Shown here piece after piece: positions 1 through 8,350 of a stretch of 23,474 bases of DNA. The stretch is from Rhypophila decipiens (lineage: Eukaryota; Ascomycota; Sordariomycetes; Sordariales; Naviculisporaceae), in contig MU858349.1 in assembly GCA_033297075.1 (NCBI GenBank), positions 1-23,474 of the forward strand, in the 5' to 3' direction. The notes under the pieces were generated by a model, which did not search any database, was not told the origin of the DNA, and saw only the letters and a program-made list of their open reading frames with translations. Numbering within the stretch: position 1 is the stretch's first letter; every line of letters begins with the position of its first letter. Both the position numbers and the translations under genes were made by a program.

Positions 1-1
1 A

Positions 2-112
2 GAGGAGCTGTGGGCGTCTCGGGGAACGACTCAGTATGAGAACCCCGGCACTGTCCGCAGACGGGAGGAACGAAAGAGAAAGGAGGAGGAAGAACGTCTG
101 TCCCTACCTTGA
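2..112 (+). pseudogene. 3' end of an interrupted reading frame (Arg/Glu-rich tail)
   Basis: An open frame enters from the left edge of the window and runs for 36 codons to a TGA at 110-112. It encodes a highly charged tail with the run VRRREERKRKEEEER. The charged part stops exactly where the 1.1 kb repeat begins (about base 99), so the last few codons and the stop are supplied by the repeat. The likely reading is a gene whose 3' end was cut off by arrival of, or recombination at, the repeat. No domain can be recognised from so short a tail. Confidence 0.4.
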
Positions 113-1216
113 TATCCGGTATTCCAGAAGGTCTGGCTAAGCCCTCCAAGCCAATTACCCGAAGGGTCCGAGTCGCCGGGCGGCAGATCCATCCTGGTCA
201 CATGGCTCCGATCCTGCTTGATGTACAGCCAGGTCTGAAGGATAGACCAGATATCCTGCTGCTCCTAAAGCCACAAACCGCCCCATGTGGAATAAGAGCA
301 ACCAGGTGCTGTAAAGTCTCCCAGGGGAACTAAGCTCGCATGCCAATGTCTGAGTCAGTGGTTTTGCTACAATGTGGTAATGGGGTCGGTTCAGGTAATC
401 AGACAATCCGACTCTGGGACCCAGCAATACAAGACTTGTTTCTGCTGCCACTTTTGGCTCTAGAAATGGTATAGGTATTATGCCTTGTAATACCTGCATC
501 ATGACCGCGCTGGACTCCAAAAATGGCTTCTGCAATGTGATGAGTCTTACCTCTAAAACGGCTCCTCAAATCCATGTTTTGTTGGTCCCGCTGCCGAATA
601 GGGAAGGATGGACCCTCCAAGAGCTTATCGCCGTAAGGAATGCCGAATTATTCACTTTTTCATAACAGGAGCCGTTTATGATGTTGCTATAACGCCTTTT
701 GTGTATTGCTTCCTACAGTACTGGCCATCATCCATCGTCAAGTAAGCGCCAAATATTGCTTCTATTACCAATTTTGACAGCCAAGATTGCCACATTCTTC
801 TGGCATCCCATTTTAGCAGACATCAAAACGTCCAGACCGCGAACCGATGGATCTCTCTCGTTCCAAAGCTGACTTGTCAAAGGCCATAACTCCCAAACGC
901 CCTCTACTGACTTACGAGGAATCAGTGTTAGGGAAGTCGTCACTAACCCTATCGACTATTTATAAGGCCTTCGGTATCACATTATCCTCATCGAACCATC
1001 GTTGAACCACTATCCATTCTACAATGTACAACAACTTCAGTAATGGTGCACAGCAGAGTGGCCACCATGGCCGCTTTAGAGTTGGATCACGGATCGTGAA
1101 CAACAATCCGAGGACCAGGGGCATGACAGGCTTTTTTAAATCGGGAGGCAACATGGCTCAATTGCCTAACATGTCTCAAGGAGGGTCCCAATCTCAGCCA
1201 TCGATTAGCACCAGAC
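99..1216 (+). repeat. Direct repeat, copy A (1.1 kb), paired with 18002-19105
   Basis: This block is repeated in the same orientation 17.9 kb downstream. Compared by eye, the two copies differ at roughly thirty positions plus a few small indels, so identity is about 97 percent. The left boundary is the same in both copies (TGTCCCTAC). The right boundary of the match lies after TCGATTAGCACCAGAC, where copy B switches to unrelated sequence while copy A continues into the rest of a gene. The shared part holds several short near-palindromic motifs (around 262, 448, 511 and 555), a TATA promoter and exon 1 of the gene at 1024. Differences include many transversions, so the divergence is not purely RIP-like. 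Confidence 0.93.
957..966 (+). promoter_or_regulatory. TATA box of the repeat-borne gene, copy A
   Basis: TATTTATAAG lies 67 bases before the ATG at 1024, the usual spacing for fungal TATA promoters with a short leader. The same element is retained in copy B at 18856-18865. Confidence 0.6.
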
Positions 1217-1927
1217 CAGATGCCATATCAGCACCGGCTATGAGCATGGATGCAATTAACGCCGACCTCTCCCAACCCCAATCAGGGGGGATGGGTGACT
1301 TCCCTCCTGACACACTTAGTAACGACGACGGAGTTCTAGTTCGGTATGACACCCACCTATATAGTACCAAAAGCTGGCCTAACTAAGTCTGTGACAGACT
1401 ATCTGAGCTGGTAGATCGAATCGCTGAGCTTACAATACGCGTTGCCGACCCTACTCACAAGAAAGAGTGCGTTCCCCATCTAGCAAAAATGAGCCATTAT
1501 AATAGTAATCGATAGTAGAACAACCGAGCTACTAGCACAAATAGCTCAAAACACTGCAACTATAGCCCAGCAGCTCCTTCAACACAACAACAGTGTATCT
1601 ACTAAGTGAGTCGTCACTCGTTATTATATTGCTTCTACGCTAATAGAAGACCCAGGATTGATTCCATTCAGCAGTCGTAAGTTGCTTCTTGGCATGTCCA
1701 GACACGTTTCTAACGGGGCAGTAGATTCAACGAGTTCAAGGGCAGTCTTGGGGAGTGGGGCACGAAGCTAGAAAACTTGTTCGATCAAGGACAAGAGTAT
1801 CCATTTAACACTGAACAACTGTAAATATAGATTTGCATTTTCGCAGATCGAAATAGCGATAGTTCAATCGCCAACCCAGAAAAAAAAGAAAAGGCGAAGG
1901 AAACTAGCTAGGCAAGAGGCATCGTAG
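1024..1927 (+). CDS. Unknown five-exon gene: Gly/Asn/Gln-rich N-terminus, coiled coil, basic C-terminus
   Basis: The unspliced frame from ATG 1024 stops at 1384, but four short introns with fungal signals join coherent coding pieces: exons 1024-1343, 1398-1466, 1519-1605, 1656-1676 (a 21-base exon) and from 1722. Introns are 54, 52, 50 and 45 bp; the first (GTATGA, CTAACT, ACAG) and fourth (GTAAGT, CTAACG, GCAG) have textbook branch sites. Phases match at each of these four junctions. The product starts MYNNFSNGAQQSGHHGRF, is disordered and Gly/Asn/Gln-rich for about 105 residues, then forms heptad-like helices (RLSELVDRIAELTIR; TELLAQIAQNTATIAQQLL). The last piece, 1847-1927, ends with a nuclear-localisation-like KKKRRRKLARQ and a stop, but it is one base out of phase with exon 5, which meets TAA at 1822. 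That implies a recent indel or a junction I could not resolve. No family recognised. The structure is inferred from sequence only. Confidence 0.55.
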
Positions 1928-2297
1928 CTAAGCACCACTCTCACAACGTGGTGGTATTTGACTAGAGGAGAAAGGAGTCTCAATGCTACGACGACCGGCT
2001 GCTAATATGCTAACTTCGGCGTTGTTGAACTATTATTACACATATAGATGAATTAGTTCTAACCCTCCTGCTTTCCCGGATTATTCTGTCCTTCGTCACT
2101 GCTTGCTAATCTACAAGTCGAGAGGTCGCTCTGCTTGCGCCTGGGGCTGGGTGGCTTGTGAAATTCACAGCGAGTCTCCTCTGCGGACGTCTGTTGGGAT
2201 CACCTATTCGAGCAGATGCTAGCCAACACCGGTTTCGGGGTCGAGTCTCAATGCTGGATGGTGCCCCACTGTCCATCCAAGACACGATAATCAGGCC

Positions 2298-2330
2298 ATT
2301 AGAGCCAAAAGTAGCTGCAGAAACAAGACG
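2298..2330 (-). repeat. Inverted fragment of the short-motif repeat family
   Basis: Read on the minus strand, this segment matches the copy A stretch at about 432-466 (ACTTGTTTCTGC, then CTTTTGGCTCTA) with a few mismatches. It is an isolated piece of the dispersed motif family in opposite orientation. The rest of 1930-2367 holds no gene that I can support. Confidence 0.55.
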
Positions 2331-2367
2331 TATATCCTTTTCATTTATTCCATTGATACTTACAGCC

Positions 2368-2865
2368 TTACAGCGTTGGTATTATTACCCTATAGATGTA
2401 CGGCAGCCCATTATGATGGTGAAGACTGACTCCATCGAGGCCGAGGTAGGAGGCAACAAAGCCATCGACCAATGCAATCTGGTCGATGTATAAACCATGC
2501 ACGCCGACTCGTGGAGATGACTCCAGGTTGGACATCCAGTTAAGACAACGGCAAAGTTCAGCTCGCCATGCATGCCCGTAGCTACGGTTAAGTAGTTTGA
2601 CTATCGTGTAGATCTTGGCTGCGCAGGCGACCAGCCATACCTGGCGTTCGTCCCAAATGAGGCGCCGTCTCTGGCTTTGACTACTAGAGTTCGTATAAAT
2701 GCCCCAGGGTTTTTCCCATTTGTGGGTCTCATCATTCCCCTTTAAGCATACTAAACTATGTCAGTTACAATAAAATTCAGGTTCAGCTTCCGCCTTTAGC
2801 TTTAGTTCAGTTGAGATAGGAGTTCGCTTGGATGTCGGCCTTTCAAAAGCTTCGGCTGAAGGATG
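2368..2865 (-). pseudogene. Unrecognised minus-strand coding relic with one in-frame TGA
   Basis: On the minus strand a frame stays open from 2865 to the TAA at 2368 except for one TGA at 2763-2761, giving about 165 codons. It has no early ATG (first Met around 2535), so a start-based search misses it. Composition is protein-like: an acidic segment KAEAEPEFYC just before the TGA, then KWEKPWGIYTN, then a helical region (LIWDERQVWLVACAAKIY), then VGVHGLYIDQIALVDGF and a His-rich end (LHHHNGLPYIY). Upstream it ends at a TAA (2868-2866) with no obvious exon. No known family is recognised. The 24 bases at 2766-2789, coding for AEPEFYC, recur exactly at 9091-9114. It may be an internal exon of a dead gene. 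Confidence 0.45.
2766..2789 (-). repeat. 24-bp exact repeat, identical to 9091-9114
   Basis: An exact 24-base match in the same orientation at 9091-9114. On the minus strand both copies are read in the same phase as AEPEFYC inside longer open frames, which suggests a shared coding ancestor rather than a random repeat. Confidence 0.7.
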
Positions 2866-2905
2866 TTATTTTGTTCTCGAAGCCACACGCGTATTCACAT
2901 CTTCA

Positions 2906-3382
2906 ACCTACGGAGTGGGAAGCTGCACCCAAGCTTGTAATGAATGGGGTTATGCTGCTGCCTTTGTACTTAGTCGGCCGTGTCCGGTCTCGGTAGGCCT
3001 GAGCATGTTTGAGTGACAGCTTTAGTTAGATGAGCGGCGGCTGCTAGGAGACATCATGCCTGGGAGCAAAACGAATAGATGGAGGATCGAGTGTGAGAGC
3101 GGAAAAAGGACTGGATGAAGCCCGATAGTGGTGAGAAGCTGGTGTACAAGATTAGGATCTGATATTGGCGTGTATCTACTTTGTCTATCTTTGGAAAAAC
3201 TCAGAAACTTGATCTAACGTCCACTCGGTTTCTGATATCCCGCCCATTTTCTGAATAGTACGGAATTAAACAACAGCACAAACACGGCATAGACCGCTCC
3301 GCAATCGCTCTGTGCAATGAAACAATGAATTGTAGCCTGCCTCCTTCACTCCCTCTTCGCCTCGCCCTCGCTATCCTCGCGC
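2906..3382. other. Interval without a supported gene
   Basis: I see no convincing reading frame, hairpin or repeat here. The sequence around 3340-3400 is rich in CT and CTCG tracts, which may be the 3' flank of the minus-strand gene that ends at 3383. Confidence 0.4.
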
Positions 3383-3723
3383 TCAGAACCCGAAGAAGAC
3401 TCCTCCGGCTTTCGAGGGCACCAAGACTGCGTCTGTGTCAGGTATTAGCAACTGTGGCCACGGCGGATGGAAAGCGGATATTGTGACAGATATTCCTGGG
3501 GAAGCAGAAAAGGTACTGTGCATCAAGACACAGTTGTAGAGAATGAAAATAGCTTACCGCCACCAATACGAAGACCAGCAAACCGCCTGCATGTTTCAAG
3601 CCCTTTGCCAAGAACTTCAAGCTGTCGGTTCAGCTCCTCACCGAGGGCGCGACTTTTTTCCGACTCTCCAGCAATGCGATCGACCAGCTCTGCACTCATG
3701 CCATAGACGGAGACTGGTGACAT
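3383..3723 (-). CDS. Small two-exon hypothetical protein (about 92 aa)
   Basis: ATG at 3723 opens a helical, charged segment (SAELVDRIAGESEKSRALGE, then LNRQLEVLGKGLETCRRF). A 62-bp intron fits at 3557-3496 (minus strand GTAAGC ... CCCCAG); splicing keeps the frame (phase 1) and continues with GISVTISAFHPPWPQ to a TGA at 3385-3383. The helical part looks like a coiled coil or a fragment of a larger helical domain. An alternative frame over the same exon (MKFLAKGLKHAGG) is less convincing. No upstream exon is obvious; the 5' flank is AT-rich (AAAATAAAAATAAG). Function unknown. It could be the 3' end of a truncated gene. Confidence 0.35.
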
Positions 3724-3819
3724 ATATTGATGTTTGCAACGTTCTGAAGCTTATTTTTATTTTAAAGAGTATAGAAATATAGATTGCTACGCTTCTACGT
3801 ATATACGCAGTTAATAATG

Positions 3820-4581
3820 TCATTCAGCTCGCCCTTGTGGCTGTTTGAGAACGTGTATAAACTCTAGCATGAGTTTCTGTGCTTGCCCGTTAATTCCTCT
3901 GTTTATCCCACGGGGAGACGAAAATGGATGGAATAGCCTGTCCTCAGGGTTCGTAATATACTGTGTACTTAGTGCTCCGTCGCTGGCCGCGTGGGTCTCG
4001 TCTGTTTGGCCCACCACATCCCAGTCTGCGGCAGCATCCTCGTCCGCAGCAAGCATGGACCCTAGAGCTGTTTGCAGACTAGTACTCGTCTGGCTGATCC
4101 TTGGGCTGTTATAACCTGTGGTGTCTGGATCGACTCGCGTTGGGCTAATATCGGGATTGGCCAGTTTCGCATCAGCTTGCGGGATCTGGTCCTCCATACT
4201 AGCATCACTCTGGGCCGGATCAACCACAATTTCCTCGACGACCTTCTCTTCACATGGTCCTTGTCTACGTGTATTCCGTCTTCTCTTTCGTTGTGCTCGG
4301 GTCCCGCCTTCCCTAAAGAACTCCTGAAGCTGTGAATACATTAGCGGTGTATACTCATGCAAACGAGCTAGAGTGCGTACAAACGAGTTGACGTCCGGCA
4401 TTTCCATACCGGCAGGGAGGTGTGCCACCCCCTGTAGCTCTTTATAAGTCGGGTTCCAGAAGACGTAAGAGATGAATGTGTTGCATAGCACGCCTGTCTC
4501 TTTAGCTTTGCTCATGCCGCTTACTGTTCTCTTTCTCGCCATCTCCTTCTGTGGCTTCGTGTGACCAGTTTGATGGGCCAT
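3820..4581 (-). CDS. MADS-box-like (SRF-type) protein, divergent, 253 aa
   Basis: A single open frame of 253 codons from ATG 4581 to the stop at 3820, without introns. Residues about 15-50 (ARKRTVSGMSKAKETGVLC, then a segment ending in FWNPTYKEL) resemble the core of fungal MADS/SRF domains, in which a basic stretch is followed by KKAxELxVLC and a strand ending in a short loop. The KAxExGVLC string is the strongest match, but the N-terminal basic helix is short and some usual Lys/Arg positions are missing. A second basic patch, RAQRKRRRNTRR at 95-106, looks like a nuclear localisation signal. The C-terminal half (110-253) is acidic and Ser/Thr/Pro-rich, as expected for a disordered activation region. 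Known MADS proteins bind DNA as dimers; whether this one does is inference. It could instead be an unrelated basic nuclear protein. The gene looks intact. Confidence 0.5.
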   Translation of the reverse strand: MAHQTGHTKPQKEMARKRTVSGMSKAKETGVLCNTFISYVFWNPTYKELQGVAHLPAGMEMPDVNSFVRTLARLHEYTPLMYSQLQEFFREGGTRAQRKRRRNTRRQGPCEEKVVEEIVVDPAQSDASMEDQIPQADAKLANPDISPTRVDPDTTGYNSPRISQTSTSLQTALGSMLAADEDAAADWDVVGQTDETHAASDGALSTQYITNPEDRLFHPFSSPRGINRGINGQAQKLMLEFIHVLKQPQGRAE

Positions 4582-4705
4582 TCCGAGGTACTAGGCTGTA
4601 AGTAAGATGGCGATACAGAGCTTGGTCTTGACCTGGGCTCCAATTCGCCTTTTGTGTATTTTCCCTACACGGCCCTGTCCCTTAGTGCAAGTCTCTATAA
4701 CTAGG

Positions 4706-4970
4706 CGTCAGAAACGGCTTCTGGAAAGAGTACGTTGTATAATGATTGTATATGTAATAATTGGTATAAGAGCTGCATGTAATTAGGTACCTCACCGGTC
4801 TTACGAAGTGATTTGTAGCTCTCATTGGTGACACATCAAGGAGCCATTTCCGGATCTAAAATACAAACAGGTAGTGGACATCTCCATGGGACAATTCGTA
4901 GGATAGAAGCTGGTGCCAGAAATGGCTCCTACTTCAAGGATATGCTCCTAGAGCCACAAACGGCTACGCG
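4706..4970. repeat. Cluster of short near-palindromic motifs
   Basis: Four members of the dispersed motif family lie here: CAGAAACGGCTTCTGG (about 4710), GGAGCCATTTCCGG (4839), GCCAGAAATGGCTCCT (4916) and GAGCCACAAACGGCT (4951). Each contains inverted halves (AGCC...GGCT or CAGAA...TTCTG). The flanking interval 4582-5194 holds no convincing gene; an open frame across it is translated repeat. Confidence 0.55.
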
Positions 4971-5194
4971 GGGAGAAACCATCCGCACTGCAAGTTACGA
5001 GTACGATATTTATATTGTACTCCTTGTACCGCACAAACACCGTGGAGGCTTGATCAATTACTTATCGGCTTATCGGAAAGTGGGGCTGCACAGCCAACCG
5101 TTGGCCATTTACCCCACGGCCGCGATCGCTGGATTGATCTTTTCCTTCCCTTCTTCTTCGTCTTACTTTTTCAGTACAATACTACAGTAATTCG

Positions 5195-5551
5195 TTGAAC
5201 CAATTCGAGACTAATATCTACAATCGCGATCTCAAAGACAACTCCATGTCAGCCGACATAAGCGAGAAGGCCACCGAACTGAGGGTCAGGGCCGAGGCGG
5301 GCGACCACAAGGCGGCCGAGCAAAGGGACAACACGACACTTATTGTCATCACGGGGGACCGCGGCATGTTGCCCGTCTTCAAGAAGGTTGTACTGAGGTG
5401 CAAAATCTGAGTTGAACTATGGGCCTGTAAGTCGGGCATTTCCCACGAGTATATAAAGCTGGATTTGGACAACAACTTGTTTTCGGTTTACCTCTTGGAT
5501 TCGATATTCAAAGATATTTTTATTTTACCGCCTTCTGCTCCACGCGGATGA
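5195..5551 (+). pseudogene. NYN (PIN-like) domain RNase relic with an in-frame TGA
   Basis: The frame reads through a segment typical of fungal NYN-domain proteins: MSADISEKATELRVRAE, then NTTLIVITGDRGMLPVFKKV, then after a TGA at 5408-5410 it continues in the same frame with VELWACKSGISHEYIKL and FSVYLLDSIFKDIFI, ending at TGA 5549-5551. NYN domains are metal-dependent PIN-fold nucleases with conserved acidic residues. SADI supplies one Asp, but the usual GDRD/GDxDF position here reads GDRG, so a catalytic acid appears lost. The N-terminal part of the domain is missing upstream (only a weak NIYNRDL remains). The stop, the missing N-terminus and the lost Asp together point to a dead fragment. 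Family assignment rests on pattern recognition by eye. Confidence 0.65.
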
Positions 5552-5567
5552 TCAAAAGGCTTGTCCT

Positions 5568-5971
5568 TCACATGAGGATGGTCTTAACGGTGGCATCCTC
5601 AAGCTGAAAGGCGATAGTCTTATAAGTGGGGTCTAGCTTAAGACCGCGCATCTCAAAAAGCATACAGGGCAGGGAAGGAGGAGAGGATGAAAGACCTTGA
5701 GCAGATGCTCAAGATGCTACACAGCAAAATATGGTGCCCGGCCAAGCGTATGAAGCACTTCAAGCTGAGTGTCTTATGCTCAAGTCGCATCTCGCTGGTG
5801 AATCATCGAATCTTTAAGCGCACATCGCGCCCCTCAGTAGTCGGGCGCGCATGCCAGTTCAACTTCATCGGGAACTTTCCCAGTACAAACATAATGTACT
5901 TAATACGCTACAGGCTAAGTAGCTTTAACCGTCTCAATCTTTGAGTCGGTAATACTCTTATCACAGGCCAT
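5568..5971 (-). pseudogene. Heavily degraded minus-strand coding relic
   Basis: From ATG 5971 one frame reads MACDKSITDSKIETVKAT followed by protein-like pieces (GKVPDEVELACAPDY, GARCALKDSMIHQRDAT, DTQLEVLHTLGRAPYFAV, HLEHLLKVFHPLL) separated by six stop codons. A different frame from 5663 continues with MLFEMRGLKLDPTYKTIAFQ and ends at a TGA, 5570-5568. The fragments look like one old protein with a frameshift and several stops. No family is recognised. Partially sensible text in other frames keeps confidence low. Confidence 0.3.
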
Positions 5972-6135
5972 GATACTCAAACCCCTCGAAAATCCTTCAC
6001 GAGATTGACGATTGACTTGATTGCAACGTCGAAAGCCTTTCCGGGGGTGGGATAACAACCCTTTACTGTCGAACATCTTCGAGCAATTGCTGGGGAACGT
6101 TGATACAGATTTTTAGGGCATAGAGATGGTGAAAA

Positions 6136-6152
6136 GGGGGGGGGGGGGGGGG
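6136..6152 (+). repeat. G17 homopolymer
   Basis: Seventeen consecutive G residues preceded by GAAAA. The length is unreliable in most sequencing chemistries. No gene spans it. Confidence 0.9.
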
Positions 6153-6264
6153 CATTAGAAACATCGAAACACAGGTGGTTGGAGTGATAGATGATTAATT
6201 TGCAAGGGCTCAAGATAGTTTCTCACTAACGTACACATAAAAAAATTTACTAAGTGTTTTAGGG

Positions 6265-6425
6265 ACCACCGGGGATCCGCATGTGGAGCTACAAGCGTCT
6301 GCTTCGGTTGTCGGGCTTCTCGCTGGCGTCGGCTGGCTCCTCGAGCGGCTCGTCGGTCCCGCCAAAACGCGTGCGGCCCCTCGTGCGACGGGCCGGGCAT
6401 CTGCAGGCCGGTCAAGGATGTGTGC
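6265..6425. other. GC-rich island in an AT-richer interval
   Basis: About 160 bases are visibly richer in G and C than both flanks. The plus strand can be read as ELQASASVVGLLAGVGWLLE, which faintly recalls the hydrophobic helix at the N-terminus of fungal STAND proteins, and an NLR relic lies 450 bases downstream. That link is weak. Otherwise 5986-6688 contains no gene I can support. Confidence 0.2.
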
Positions 6426-6688
6426 CTTTTTTTGTCGAGATGGAACAAATGACCGGATGACAGTGATGAAGACTCCCCCCTTTTCTGGGCTACTTGCGCC
6501 CAGTTCCAGAAACGACTCCAAAGTCACCATCATACATCGTAATACTATTGCGGCTGTATATGACTACCGCGATATTATCCTTGCTAAGGTTCACAGAGCC
6601 GTTAATGGCTTCAGTAAGGCTAAGCAGTAGGTGAGGTTACTGCACAACCCATGAGCTATTTCTGGCTCTAGCTCTATCCGTGCAAGAG

Positions 6689-6849
6689 TAGTTTCTGTTG
6701 CGACTTTTGGCTCTAGAAATGGTATGGGCATTGTGTCCACTTGTAATACAGTACCCCCTTCGCATCTGGATTTATAAAACGCGCTGGTCTCCAGAAATTG
6801 CTTCTGTAACGTGGTAAGTAGTCTAAATTTCCAGAAACGCCCCAGCTAG
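6689..6849 (+). repeat. Diverged partial copy of the repeat promoter region
   Basis: This stretch aligns with copy A about 436-570: both have GTTTCTG(C/T)TG, CTTTTGGCTCTAGAAATGGT, TGTAATAC, CGCGCTGG, a CTCCA(A/G)AAATGGCTTCTG-like motif and a GTGATGAGT/GTGGTAAGT end. Several mismatches and small gaps show that it is an older member of the family. It ends immediately before the NLR relic. Confidence 0.7.
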
Positions 6850-6860
6850 TTACTACGTCT

Positions 6861-7437
6861 TATTCAAGAGTGTTTGTCCTGATTGACGCTCTTGATGAGT
6901 GCCAAACATCTGGTGGATGCCGCGGGCGGCTGATTGAGGAAGTACTCGGCCTCTAAGAGCATGCAGGCTTTGAGCGCAAGATGAAAGTAATGTGCTCGTT
7001 GGTCTGATGTAAATACAGCGAACAAAGATGAGAAGCCCCTGACGGCAGTGAGTTGCGTCGCGATGGCTTTGAATGGCAATGAAATAAATGATGATGGGGA
7101 ATGTTGGCAGGCAGTCAAGGAGCAATCCAGAGACAGGGACAACAAAGAAGGCGCTTATGTTGGAAGAACGGAAGGATTAAAGTGCCATTCTCCCTTCTCG
7201 AGTGGGACTATAGCACTTAGTTTCCTCAGTCGCCTTCTCGGCGGATGGCCAGCGACTCGCCTCAGGCTCGAGGACAAAACTATTAAGATCTGGGATTCCA
7301 CCTCGGGGCAATGCCTTCAGACGTTAGAAGGGCATAATAGCTGGGTTCAATCGGTTACCTTCTCGGCGGATTGCCAGCGGCTTGCCTCGGGTTCTAACGA
7401 CGATACTATTAAGATTTGGGATTCCATCTATAGAACT
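6861..7437 (+). pseudogene. Collapsed NACHT-WD40 NLR (STAND) relic
   Basis: Two pieces of a fungal NLR lie on the same strand about 270 bases apart. At 6861-6953 the frame reads YSRVFVLIDALDECQTSGG followed by CRGRLIEEVLGL and a TAA; the hydrophobic run plus DALDEC is the Walker B segment of NACHT domains. At 7226-7437 two WD40 units follow: SVAFSADGQRLASGS, then after a one-base slip EDKTIKIWD, then LEGHNSWVQSVTFSADCQRL and SNDDTIKIWD. In HET-E-like proteins these parts are separated by several hundred residues, and the P-loop, the winged-helix region and most WD repeats are gone, so this is an internally deleted and truncated gene. Such receptors act in fungal self/non-self recognition; this fragment cannot function as one. 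The stretch 6957-7225 between the pieces is not recognisable. Confidence 0.75.
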
Positions 7438-7736
7438 GCCCAGCGCGAGCGTCGCTGATCTTTTTCTGTCGCGAAGTAGTCACGGCGTATGGAGTGGAGG
7501 TTAGAGAGCTCGATATTATTATCGCCATCGCCACGATGATGCTCCCCCTCGTCGTCCACCACAGCGGCCCGCCGGCGGGCGTGATGGCTGTGGATAATAC
7601 TACGGCTATCATGACGGCGACCGACACAACACCAGGCTACCCAAACCGCGATAATGATGAGGATGGTTAGCCCGAGGATAGCGCCTAGGATTATCGCGAT
7701 CTGCGCCGTCAGCTTGAACTTCTCGGCCGCGGACAT
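7428..7736 (-). CDS. Small single-span membrane protein (102 aa)
   Basis: ATG at 7736 gives MSAAEKFKLTAQIAIILGAI and then more hydrophobic residues; one clear membrane helix spans residues about 12-37 and ends in CCVGRR. The 65-residue tail is polar with a His/Arg-rich and acidic middle (HSHHARRRAAVVDDEGEHH). An in-frame GTG 12 bases upstream is less likely as a start. About 250 bases upstream on the minus strand look like a fungal leader (CT-rich, then CATCAACACAACACACTAAG), which supports a real transcript. The stop overlaps the end of the NLR relic on the other strand. The single helix with a basic inner flank suggests a type III or tail-in-cytosol membrane protein. No family recognised. 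Confidence 0.5.
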   Translation of the reverse strand: MSAAEKFKLTAQIAIILGAILGLTILIIIAVWVAWCCVGRRHDSRSIIHSHHARRRAAVVDDEGEHHRGDGDNNIELSNLHSIRRDYFATEKDQRRSRWAVL

Positions 7737-8097
7737 TCCGACGATCACGGCGATGCGCTTCCTCGGGATGACGAATGCGTCGACGGGGAGGAGAAGGTAG
7801 GTGGGACGATAAACACAAGGCAGTAAAACGGTCTGGATTCAAAAAGGTAGTTGTATCTAGATCTTAGTGTGTTGTGTTGATGCTCGAAATGAGGGCGACG
7901 GGTGAAAAAGGAACAGAAGAGAGCCTGGAAGGCGGGAGGTAAGTCGTGTTTAATTGTATACAATTCTCTGAAGATTGTAACAATTGGATTGTCTAGGTTA
8001 GCTAGGCCCTGGGACAGATAGACCAGTCATGTTGAACAAAGGGCATTTTATTCTACCGGCTTATCTCAACAAACTATCAGTTATAATGGCCTTCCTG

Positions 8098-8259
8098 TCA
8101 GAGGGCAAGGCTCACTATCTTGACTGTGGATGGGATGATTTTGACCGCCGTCCTCGCCTTCTTTGATTCGCGTTGCTCGTTAGACCCAAATAAACTCCAG
8201 AGACCGTTGATAAACCAGGCAGTTGCGGTTCCGATGATAGCCGTTGACAGTAAACTCAT
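8098..8259 (-). CDS. TATA-driven 53-aa hypothetical peptide
   Basis: On the minus strand ATG 8259 opens a 53-codon frame ending TGA 8100-8098. The first 25 residues (MSLLSTAIIGTATAWFINGL and on to FG) form a hydrophobic helix; the rest is basic and amphipathic (SNEQRESKKARTAVKII). The promoter fits: GTATAAAAGG sits about 95 bases upstream. It is too short for many gene callers. The N-terminal helix could be a membrane anchor; no cleavage site is obvious. It might also be exon 1 of a longer gene, though no donor site is evident before the stop. Not recognised. Confidence 0.35.
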   Translation of the reverse strand: MSLLSTAIIGTATAWFINGLWSLFGSNEQRESKKARTAVKIIPSTVKIVSLAL

Positions 8260-8350
8260 TTTCTGAGACGATCTCGTTGGCGTTCTCGCTAGGATACTTC
8301 AAAAGACCGAGATGTTAAAGATATTAACAACTTTTAACTGGGAGCTCTGT

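Noticed and set aside
155..535. 126-codon minus-strand frame in the repeat, also present in copy B at 18058-18438
   Set aside because: It is conserved only because the whole repeat is conserved. It spans the motif cluster and promoter and shows no domain or amino-acid-level constraint.
4825..5190. 121-codon plus-strand frame before the NYN relic
   Set aside because: It is mostly translated short-motif repeat followed by a CT-rich tract.
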